Shown one piece after another: positions 25,801 to 37,000 of a stretch of DNA of 64,000 nt (its first letter is position 1; each line of letters opens with the position of its first letter). The notes beneath the pieces are model-generated. The model searched no databases. It saw nothing but the letters and a program-made list of their open reading frames with translations, and was not told where the DNA came from. Where the stretch lies: NCBI RefSeq assembly GCF_932526225.1, contig NC_064045.1:13634442-13698441 (forward strand). Direction: 5' to 3'. Origin of the DNA: Nematostella vectensis (lineage: Eukaryota; Cnidaria; Anthozoa; Actiniaria; Edwardsiidae). The position numbers and the translations under genes were made by a program.

Positions 25801-26015
25801 GTAGAATACCATATTTTTAATGTTAAAAAAATCCGGGATAATAAAATTGAATATGTACACAGAAATACGCATGATAGAAACGTTAAGGTAACGATAAGTT
25901 AGGCACGAACAAGACAGAATGGCAAAGCTTCTCACCTTGCGATCGACTCTGACAGCTCCTTCGCCGTGTTGAGCGAAAACACGAGAACGCCCCCTTGGGT
26001 CGGGTCCACGGCCAT
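19869..26015 (-). CDS. PRPSAP: Phosphoribosyl pyrophosphate synthetase-associated protein (PRPSAP), 11 exons
   Basis: Exons on the minus strand are 26015-25936, 24586-24534, 24290-24224, 24116-24031, 23820-23725, 23268-23153, 22311-22256, 21687-21521, 21197-21127, 20912-20766 and 20027-19869. Every junction is GT-AG and in phase, with a sum of 1,098 nt, 365 aa. Family landmarks are [19 protein letters not shown] at the N-terminus, [108 protein letters not shown] and a C-terminal [15 protein letters not shown]. PRPSAPs are non-catalytic partners that restrain PRPP synthetase in nucleotide synthesis. The PRPP loop reads DDMIDDATT instead of the PRPS DDMADTCGT, and there is a Pro/Glu-rich insert in exon 8, both typical of PRPSAP. 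The first exon is read from the ATG at 26,015; another frame there is open but does not join exon 2. Confidence 0.96.
20090..20400. repeat. 22-bp minisatellite of CACGTG E-box units in PRPSAP intron 10
   Basis: The unit AAGAAATCACGTGACTTGCA plus CT is repeated about 13 times with point changes (ATTACGTGAC, ATCACCTGAC, one AACACGTGAC). Most copies keep the palindrome CACGTG, the core of E-box/USF/Myc/TFE-type sites. The same family occurs at 3,670-3,970. It lies in the intron between the last two coding exons of PRPSAP. Confidence 0.9.
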
Positions 26016-26765
26016 TTGGAGGGCCGAAATTCAACGCAGACACTTAAGTTCTCAGTAGATCAGCGATACTGGGGTATTCACTGTGCGCCGTTTTGCAATA
26101 TTATCGCTTAGTTTATCAGTCAATCTGTTTTTCTTGCCACGAAATGGCTGATCATCCGCACGTGGCTCATGGGCGGCCAGCGGATGCTACCTATTTTCCC
26201 GGCAAATAAATTTTTTTCACAGGTAACCCAAGAAAAATTGTATATTTTATTTGAATCGGACAGCTTTTCGAAGAAACTTGACTTTGAAAACAAGGGAACA
26301 AGCATGAAAGTGAGATGGTAAAGCAAAAAAAAGTTACAATAAAAAACTTGCGCACACTCTATTACTGCGTTCACACTAGGGACGAAACAGGATTACAAGT
26401 ATAGACAGCGAGGTGCGTACGTACACATGTGCGCACGCACTTGGCTACCTCAAAAGGGGACATTTCTTATAGAAGGATCTGTCAAGTACTATATACTTTG
26501 TCCATATGATGCATGGAATATAGCCTTTACCGAACAACGGAGAACAGGGGGGGAGCAAGGATGAGCAATGAATATAACCTTTTCGCAAAAACTGAGAACG
26601 TAATGTAATAATTGTCACACTTTTTGTTATAAACTAAAGCTTGAGTGTGAAAGGTCGTACCTAGATTTTGGGTGTAATTTCAGCCCGTATCCAGGATGTT
26701 TTTTTTTTTTGGAGGGGGGACCACCCTCAGTGACAGGGCTTACTAACAATACACACACGGGGGGC
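26016..26765. other. 5' flank of the PRPSAP gene; no gene seen
   Basis: The minus-strand PRPSAP promoter and 5' UTR must lie at the left edge. The rest is AT-rich with no recognisable ORF. A fragment of a foldback repeat (CAGCCCGTATCCAGGATG, about 26,682) begins near the right edge. Confidence 0.4.
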
Positions 26766-27225
26766 ACTTGATGTGGAGCCCTAGCTCTTTTTTGCCTTCC
26801 GCACCAGTATAGCTGGTGGAAGTTAGTACAATGTGTTCAGGCGCGTATACAGGGGGGTGCGCGCGCTTGGCGCTCAAACAGTGGGTCATTTCTTTTTAAG
26901 GAATATTCAAATACTAGGCTTTTCCATAAGGTAGCTATGACTGCGCACCCGCCACCCCCCCCTCCCTCCGCCCTCAGCTATTCCTAGGTACTAGGGCTGT
27001 CCCTAAGATGCTCGGCAACTTTTGAGCAACATTTAGGATTTGTGGAAACTTTTATCTTTCTGGGCATCTTTTGTAAATGAGAGCACTTTTGCTGTCTTTT
27101 TCGCGTTTTTAGGGATATATTCACCTCAAATGTCCAATTTTTGCTTATTTTCTTGTTCTCGGTATCAAACTATTGAACTCTCGCGTTTTTTAACTACTTA
27201 CATCATTTTTTTAATCTGGTAATAT
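26766..27225. repeat. Long dispersed repeat / duplicated segment, copy 1
   Basis: Roughly 455 bp (from GATGTGGAGCCCTAGCTC to TTAATCTGGTAATATTATT) is nearly identical to 47,748-48,212. The copies share long runs and differ mainly in G/C homopolymer length and in a short indel after CCTTCCGC. The duplicated block includes the left part of the hAT-like element and its left target-site flank. The event therefore copied a host repeat already carrying the transposon. Confidence 0.85.
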
Positions 27226-27765
27226 TATTAATGGTCATTGGTCAACCTATGGTTTGACGAGGAGGCAGTTATGTTGGTCAGCGTTCATAACATGATTATC
27301 CAAGTCCTCAAGTGACGATGAATAACCTATTATTAGACAACAAGCGAGCGACAACAACAACAAGCCACAACATGACTGATAGCCAAAGCCTGCCTTTGAG
27401 TTAAACTCTGAGCCAAATCGTTTTGTTTTTACAAGATGCCTCTTTTATTGCATCATCATTAAATACATTTTTAATTGTATAGTATTACGTATTTGCGTTT
27501 AATGTCGAATCAAAGAAATATATTTGTAAAAAATGTCGAAGAGAAATAGAAAGCAGCATTCTCTCTGCCACTTTGTAAAATTTGGTAGATTTGTTGGCAA
27601 TTTTTTACACTTGGGACAATTTTTAGGTAATTCTTATTCTATTTTTGAGCATCTTTTTGGCAACTTTTGCAAAATGGGGCAACTTTGTGGCAATTTTTGG
27701 AGCAACTTTTGGGGATTTTAAGAGCATCTTTTTAAGAAATCTGGAGCATCTTTGGGACAGCCCTA
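26992..27765. mobile_element. Non-autonomous hAT-like element with 8-bp target-site duplication
   Basis: The ends are TAGGGCTGTCCCTAAGATGC and, inverted, GCATCTTTGGGACAGCCCTA. The element is flanked on both sides by the identical 8-bp word CTAGGTAC (26,984-26,991 and 27,766-27,773). An 8-bp target duplication with TAGGG/CAGGG-type ends is typical of the hAT superfamily. Internal GGCAACTTT and GAGCATCTTT motifs recur near both ends as subterminal repeats. No transposase ORF is visible. Confidence 0.85.
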
Positions 27766-28086
27766 CTAGGTACCCCCTGGTGTTTTATCTTGTGCGGATC
27801 GGAAGGGTGGGGGAAAAATTACGACATCATGACGTTTATGAGATCACAAACAAACAAAAAACTAATCTTTGCTTTTTCAGCAGCTCTGTTATCAGATGTG
27901 AAATCTAAAGCGTGAATACATTAGCTTAGACCGATAAAAGTAAGAAACGTGCCCTTTCCTAAACAACCAATGAAAACAAATACGCGCTATCACGTGTCAG
28001 CAGGGGTTCCCATGATGCAATTCAATGCTACTCCTCTGAGCGCAAACGATTTGCGTAGCTGTTATAATATTCTTTTCACCTCCCGA

Positions 28087-31000
28087 ATGGGACTCTTAAA
28101 AATGGATGGATTTTTCACTTGTTTCATTCTGATCGTTTCATTATTTCCGGTGGTCCAAAGTACGGGTAAGTAGAACAAGTTTTGAATGCGCTTTGCATTT
28201 GAACTCCTTGACACAGTATTTGTTTTAAAATCAAAGTACTGATTTGACGGGCGCTCCACCGAGAACGCCTTCTTTTTTTAACACGTACCTCATACCTATA
28301 AGGTGTTACTGGCATATGAATAACAAAACGACTCAAACCATTTTGTCATCCTAAATGTATGCGAGAAAACATATATTTCCATCAAGTGATTAATAAAAGC
28401 GATTGGAAATTTTCAAACGAATTTGGAAAAATAGCATTTATATATGGTTATTTTGAAATTTCTTTAAATATTTTTTCCAATTTCGTAATAAGGGTTCTCT
28501 GCGTTTTATTGATTTGTCACTAAGTGGATGAACGTGTCCCATCGCGGCGATTGACTGAAGTTCATGATGTTTCTTATTGTGCGTTTTTCTTAGAAAAGGT
28601 CAGATGTGTATCTATGAAATATTTAGAATAAATATTATTCACGAATTTGTTGTATATCTAAAGGAGATATTTAAGAAATAGCGGCTTTAGAAAAAGCATC
28701 CAGTTTTATCAAGTAATAAGGAAAAGCTATTGCGAAAGGTAAATTCCCCTCACCCTAAGAGGTACCACATTTGGCGTGGTCGAAGCATTTTTTTAACTCT
28801 AATTAAAGATAGCTATTCAAAAGATATATTGGCGATTAATGCTTGCTTTGGCTTTTTAAGACTCCAGTCATTTTGTCATCCTGGCAAACAAGCAAGTGTG
28901 AGAAAGCATCCCTCTCCATCAGCTGATTTTTCGAAGCCAAAACGATATTTTCGAATAGGCAAATGAAGTTCTAAATGTCATTGTTTTAGATGGATTTCGT
29001 GATTTCAAAAAAAATCACGTGGTTTCCTTGGAGTAATCCCTTCGCCTCCAAGTACACATGCATAAGGATAGTATAGTAGTAGATTATTATATTTTTTGTA
29101 ACAATGTTTTTTATAATAGAATCTGTAAGATGATGATGAAAATGATAATGTAATAATAGGGGACTTAGGGTTTACTATTACAAGCGCTTACCCTTCATTA
29201 ATTGATGACCCACTTTTCAAGAGGGGAGGGCGCATCCCTCATCCACGATACTGATGACTTCGATGACGATGGAAGATGATGATGATGGCGATGATAAATA
29301 GGATAATGATAATGATGATAATATTGATGATGATGATGGCGATGATAAATGGGATAATGATAATGATGATAATATTGATGATGATGATGGCGATGATAAA
29401 TGGGATAATGATAATGATGATAATATTGATGATGATGATGGCGATGATAAATGGGATAATGATAATGATGATAATATTGATGGTGATGATGGCGATGATA
29501 AATGGGATAATGATAATGATGATAATATTGATGATGATGATGGCGATGATAAATGGGATAATGATAATGATGATAATATTGATGATGATGGCGATGATAA
29601 ATGGGATAATGATAATGATGATAATATTGATGATGATGATGGCGATGATAAATGGGATAATGATAATGATGATAATATTGATGATGATGATGGCGATGAT
29701 AAATGGGATAATGATAATGATGATAATATTGATGATGATGATGGCGATGATAAATGGGATAATGATAATGATGATAATATTGATGATGATGATGGCGGTG
29801 ATAAATGGGATAATGATAATGATGATAATATTGATGATGATGATGGCGATGATAAAGGGGATAATGATAATGATGATAATATTGATGATGATGATGGCGA
29901 TGATAAATGGGATAATGATAATGATGATAATATTGATGATGATGATGGCGATGATAAATGGGATAATGATAATGATGATAATATTGATGATGATGATGGC
30001 GATGATAAATGGGATAATGATAATGATGATAATATTGATGATGATGATGGCGATGATAAATGGGATAATGATAATGATGATAATATTGATGATGATGATG
30101 GCGATGATAAATGGGATAATGATAATGATGATAATATTGATGATGATGATGGCGATGATAAATGGGATAATGATAATGATGATAATATTGATGATGATGA
30201 TGGCGATGATAAATGGGATAATGATAATGATGATAATATTGATGATGATGATGGCGATGATAAATGGGATAATGATAATGATGATAATATTGATGATGAT
30301 GATGGCGGTGATAAATGGGATAATGATAATGATGATAATATTGATGATGATGATGGCGATGATAAAGGGGATAATGATAATGATGATAATATTGATGATG
30401 ATGATGGCGATGATAAATGGGATAATGATAATGATGATAATATTGATGATGATGATGGCGATGATAAATGGGATAATGATAATGATGATAATATTGATGA
30501 TGATGATGGCGATGATAAATGGGATAATGATAATGATGATAATATTGATGATGATGATGGCGATGATAAATGGGATAATGATAATGATGATAATATTGAT
30601 GATGATGATGGCGATGATAAATGGGATAATGATAATGATGATAATATTGATGATGATGATGGCGATGATAAATGGGATAATGATAATGATGATAATATTG
30701 ATGATGATGATGGCGATGATAAATGGGATAATGATAATGATGATAATAATGATGATGATGATGGCGATGATAAATGGGATAATGATAATGATGATAATAT
30801 TGATGATGACTTTGATGACGATGGAAGATGATTTTAAAGGGGATAATGATAATGATGATAATAATGATGATGACTTTGATTATGATGGATGGCGATCATG
30901 GTAATGATGGAGATATCCTGCGCTGATAATGATGGAAGATTATGATAAAGGGGATAATGATAATGATGATAATAATGATGATGACTTTGATGACGATGGA

Positions 31001-34000
31001 TGGCGATCATGGTAATGATGGAGATATCCTGCGCTGATAATGATGACGATTACTTTGATTATGATGGATGATTATGTTCATATTGATGCTGTGCTAATGA
31101 TGGCGGGCGATAACTTTAAATATGTTACTTTGATTCAGTGGGTACCTTTGTTGGGCTTACCCTCAATAGTTAATAGTTTATAAAAATATTGGTAATGACC
31201 AGTAGGACCACCGTAGCTCCCCCTCCCCTCCCCCCCCAATTCCCGATTCCACTGTACTCTTCTCACAAGTTGACCGGAAGTTTTTTTTTCTTATATCAAG
31301 TGACGCACTATATTCTGGGGAAGGCAGACGAGAGTTGCGACGATGCGTGTTATGCACACGCTATGGTTTGTAACAGCACAAGCTCCTTCGGACCAGATGT
31401 CTTGGCCGTCTTCAGATCTGTCGGGGTCCAGTGCAAAACCGATTATATACACAATGTGTAATGTATAAAACCTACTTACACAACGAAATAATTTACATTC
31501 ACACAATGTGTTACGAGCCTGTGTATACAACGAGATAACAAAATTTTTACAATGTGTTACGTATACAAAACCTGTGCTCACAGCGAAAAAAGCCTGTGCT
31601 CACAGTGAGATAACAACATTTGCACAATGTGTTATGTATTAAAGCCTGCGCACAAAACGAGAGAACATTTACACAATGTGTAATGTATAAACCTGCGCAC
31701 ACAACAAGATAACGACTTTATAACAATTTACCTAGAAAGTTTAGTAGAACGAAAGTTCTCAAAACAACCTGATTGATTGTGTTTTGGTTTGTAGTTACTA
31801 CAATGAGTACGACCCAAGCGTTTTCACTTCCGGTGCTAACAAAGGCTTGTGTAGCGGCTTTGCCCGCGTGCTCTATCCATGGAAGTGCGAGGCACGTGAG
31901 CCAGAGGCACGCAGACTCTGCGCATGCTCTCTATGTCCAAGTATGTAATTTGTCAATGGTGGCGTACCATATGTTATCCTTCGTCTGATTGGTCTATAGG
32001 AGACTGGGGCGAGTATGCGTGAATACCTTTGTCGTAAGAAAGCACGAGTTCCTTAGGGCTATTAATTAAAAATGAAAGACACAAAAAGGAAAACAAGATT
32101 ATTAGACAGGTTGTTTTAAATCTCTCAACGTAGACGCCGTTGAGTGACTACAAAAAATGGCTGAAGCCAGCTTCCAAATAATATTTGTAATTTCATTTTA
32201 AAGCAATGACGGGGAGGGAAAACGAAGGATAACCTTTCATTGGGTTAAATACTATTACATTTTGCGTTAAGATTACATTTTTCGTTGAAAGTTGTTACAT
32301 TTTTGCGCCGTAACAATGTTTGATATGTTTCTGAGGGGACAGAAAGGGTTAAACGATAAGATAAAGCTAAGATTGTAACTGATTGTATGTTTGATTTATT
32401 ACAGCATGTACGTTTACTACGTCACCAACTACGTCACAAACAACATCCCAAATAGCGCCGTCCTCAACCCAGCCTACAAGCGCACCCACAGGTATCCCAC
32501 ACGGTCACCACTCATTCAAAACGCACAGGTTTCCCACACGGTCACCACCTAGACAACATCCACAGGTATCCCACACGGTTACCAACCATTCAAAACCCAC
32601 AGGTATCCCCCACGGTTACCAACCATTTAAACCCCACAGGTTTCCCTCGCGGTCACCACCCAGTCAACATTTACTGGTATCCCACACGGTTACCACCCAT
32701 TAAAAACCCACAGGTATCCCACACGGTTACCACCCATTCAAAACCCACAGGTATCCCACACGATCACAACAAGGCCTACAAGGGCATCCACTTGTATCCA
32801 ACAAGGTCACCACTAATCCAATTCTATTTACAAAGGCCACTGCACGCATGCATGCGTGCTATTTGAAAAACGAAAAAGAATGTGCTCGTTGCTTGCATAA
32901 AAAAACTGCTCGACACTTAATTAAACGAATGCCCGCTGTTTTATGTTCTTATGTCTACGTACATTGCGGACATAACAAACATCTAGTCCGGCGGATATGT
33001 GCAGATTTTACCTTGAATTTCGCACTTTTTGCTGAAGTTACCAATTTTAGCATAGTGATAGTTTTTAATTCCCTTTTTCAAGATAGGCTATAGAGCCAAG
33101 CTCAGATCGGCTCTATAGTTCCAAAAATGACAAATTTGCAATACGATGCTCTTACTTCAAAAACGGGCAGCACGAATAATAGCTGACAAGAAATGGTACG
33201 ATCACTCGATGGCGCTATTTGAAGAGCTCAACATAGAGCCTTTCACTAAACGAGCTTGGAGAATCAAGTGTACAATGGTATTTAAAGTCCTAAATGGAAT
33301 GTCTCCAGACCACCTCAGGGCTAAATTCAAGAGATTTGCTGACGTTCACTTAAAGAACACTCGCCAAGCAAAGAACGAGCTCGTGTTACCGAGGATAAAA
33401 CATAATTATGGAAAGAGAACATTCGAGTACAGCGGCGCAAAACTCTGGAACTCGCTCCCACGAGAGACAAAGGAGTGTTGATCCGTTGGCTCCTTTGCTA
33501 TGGCTCTCCAAAAATTAACATTGTAAATTCATGTATATAGATAATGTAAATAGATAATGTATATAGATTTATCCCAGTTCGCCTAAATATCACTTTATTA
33601 ATTTTTTTGTTTTCCCTGAGGGCCACGTGTAAATTATCTGTTTAGATATTAAGTGTTACCCCAAATAAAAGTCTATATCTATCCATCCATCCATCCATCC
33701 ATCTATCTATCTATCTTTTTTTAGAAATCTTGGGTTTAAATACATTATTTGACTTTCATTTTAGTCGTCTAGTGAAAAACAGTATCAAAATGTGCAAGTT
33801 TTTTTTTTTAGAAAAAGGTAGTTTACTTCCGGTCCAAAATGGTGGCCAAATCAATTTTCCTTATTTATTAGAAACTAAAGCCGATCTGAGCTTGGCTTTA
33901 GCCTATCTTGAAAAGGGTTTTAAAAACTTTCACTATGCTAAAATTGGTAACTTTAGCAAAAAGTGCGCAATTCAAACACATATCCGCCGGACTAATCGGC

Positions 34001-37000
34001 ACGAACATAACGACATATGAGAAACCACGATTTTTTTTTTTATAATATGTGGTTATGCTGTTTTATACAACGGCACTCGTAAATCGCGCGCTCTGATTGG
34101 TCAACGGCCCATGTATTATTTAGTAAATAAACCCCTTCTGGCGGCTGGGATACCGGCGGATAATGTCCAAGGATGAGAAATGGTACGAAAAATAAACAGT
34201 TGGCCAAGAAGCGAAGTTTATTTATTTTTTATTCCAGTGACTACACTGAAAAAGCGTATAGTGTCTTCTGCGCGCGCTGACGTGCACTGGAATGACGCCA
34301 CAGCGCGCGCTGTTATTTTTGCCATTCGCAATTCATAAAAATCCATTAAAAAATTTCACAATTTTTTCATTAGAACAAAAACTTGCATTTCAGCTGATGG
34401 ATTTTTACCTCGATTGTTTTCTTATTGCTCTGCGGAGAGAGCTGGAATATAAATTGAAGCAAAAGTTTTCAATTTTGAAATGTCTTCTGCGCGCGCTGAC
34501 GTGCACGGGAATGACGCCAGGAGCGCGCGCTGTTGTTTAGTTTTTCGTCATTGCTTTTTCCTTGGCGTTTAAGGATAATTTCTAAAAAAATATATATTGA
34601 TGATAATTCTTTAAAAGAAATCAAACATTCTTTCTGTGCCTTCATGGCGTTTTGAAAACCTTGGTGTTTGTTTGAGGAGTTATTGAGCAGACGAAAGTGA
34701 GTTTTGACTGCACAAAAATGTTCACAGGACAGATATCACTTTGGCTGGACGTTATCGACTGATATTTCTCCTGTGAAAATGTGCACGTGACCCGTATTGA
34801 CCAATGAGCGCGCGTGGGATATAATACAGGACACACGCACACTTGGCGTCAGCATGCGCGCGCGCTCCCAAAAACAACAGTCACGCAACTCAACTGCGTC
34901 TCGTTACGTCATCTGTGCATCTAGAGACATACGCACAAAAAGGGGATCTATTTGTTAAATATCGAAATCTTGCCAGTGCACACCACGTTTTAAGCACCAT
35001 CTACACTAACAAACTTTAGTTGACAATTTTTATTTGCTAGTGTATATGGAGCAAAGTCGGCAATTTTTATGTGGCAATTATAGTTCCTCAAAAGCTAAAG
35101 GTTTGCTTTTTCTCGGCAATTAAAAACTGTCACACTTGAAAATTGCTAGTGTAGATGCCAATATAGTTTTCACCTAACAATTGTCAACTAAAAATCGTAT
35201 TGTAGATGGGGCTTTCCTGGGGAGGCCTTGACTTTGCTTGTTACAGATAAACCGACTGATGTCACGCCTACAGATGTCACCACAGGCCTCCCAACCAGCA
35301 GTACTCACTCAACTTCACCGACCGTCCAAACTACCCCTGCATTTACAACATCTCCTGCAACCATCCTCCCACCCACTGCAAAAACAACCTCATCTACTTG
35401 TAGCACTTCTAAGCCTACTGAGGATGTAGGCACCTCGCCAGAGCCGAGTACTGAGAATGGTAAGTATGGTCAGGAGAGGCTCGGAGTAGCTCGGCACTGG
35501 TCGGGACAACCTCGGTTTTAGTCGGGAATAGCTCGGCACTTGGTCTGGGACAATCTCGGTATTAGTCGGGACCAGCTCGGCACTTGGTCGAGATAGCCTC
35601 AGTATTTAGTCGGGAAAAAAAGGAGTTTTAGGGGTGTTGTATTGTTCGGGCGAGAATCGGTTATGATAAATATTATTATGCCACCAGAAACACATACTCC
35701 TACGACTTACCCCACCCCTCCCCCAAACCCTACGGACGACACCAGCAGTACCGTCAATATGTCCAGTATTGTCCAACCCACTGGTATCGCTAACGGGGGA
35801 GCTGTGGAAGGGAGTATCAGGCGCTGGATGGCGGTCTGGATACCAGTGTGCATAGTTGTGGCCTTGGCTTGTGTACTGATACCGCTGTTCATTTTTCACC
35901 GCAGGCGCAAGAGGTAAACGATTCCTTGTTACTGTCTATGCAATAGTCTCTAGGGAATCTCTCTTGTAGGCAAATGTGTGTTTTTTTTTTGTTGGGAGTA
36001 ACTTGGAACTACACGGGTGTAACTCTTAATAACTTGACACTGGCCGTGAAAAATGCGGCATTTATTGGGAGAGAGCAATTCGGCAATAGTGGAAAGAAAC
36101 TCGTATAATATTAGTATGGTTCTAGTAGGCTAGAAACAATGTTTGTTGACGAAGTTTATTGGTCGTGTACTCTAAACCATCTCTTTGAGTTTGTAAGTCT
36201 TGAAATAAATTCGCGTCCGTAATTTTGCATCCGCATCTTTGCATAGGTTGATGAATAAAATGAAACTACTCTAATCCCTTTTACATTTGGCCAACATTAT
36301 CCAATTTATATATGGATTTTTTTAATGACAGAGAACAAAAGAAAGACAAATTGCATGTTAGTGATTCGACAGTGCGCAAGAAAAGCAGTGGAAGCAAGGG
36401 AGAAAATGCAGCAAGCAGAAAATATGAATGGTAACAGAGTTTGCGAAGATGATGATGATAATGATGATGATTATTATTATTATAAGAGTATTGATGGTGG
36501 TGGCGATGATGATGGTGATGGTGGATATCATCATGCATGATGATGATTATAAGGATATTGATGGTGCTGGTGACGTTTATGATGACTATTATAATGTGGC
36601 GATAAAGATTTCGATGACGGCTACTGAGGATGATGGCAACAAGACAGAAGAAAAAAAATGGCAAGTTTTCCCAAATAAGGTCTGGTTAATTTCGGTAAGC
36701 TTGAATTTTTGCATAGAGGTTCCTTATGTTATGTAAACCAACATATCAAAAAGTGTTTTTTTCTAATGGATTTGTCTTCGAGATATGAGGCTTGAAAAGC
36801 AATTTTCAAATGTTCGAAGTATGAATTCTCCTCGTTTTTAGGGAGAAGTCGGGCTCTGATCAGAAGCCAACTTTGCTCGCTTATATCTAAATTTCATATC
36901 TTCTAAATTTCTTTAAAATTTGGAATTAAGCTTTTGGTCAGGGGAACTCCTTGTTTGCGGCATCTTGAGCTTATATATTGAGAATTGGAAATTTTCATGC

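Noticed and set aside
25783-26043. 86-aa frame over PRPSAP exon 1 ([12 protein letters not shown]...)
   Set aside because: It has no ATG start (GTG) and does not join exon 2 in phase. The correct frame starts at the ATG at 26,015 and gives the conserved N-terminus.
29276-30904. 542-codon open frame encoding Met/Ile-rich repeats
   Set aside because: It is a 51-bp minisatellite whose period is a multiple of three. It lies in intron 1 between well-phased receptor exons and has no unique sequence.
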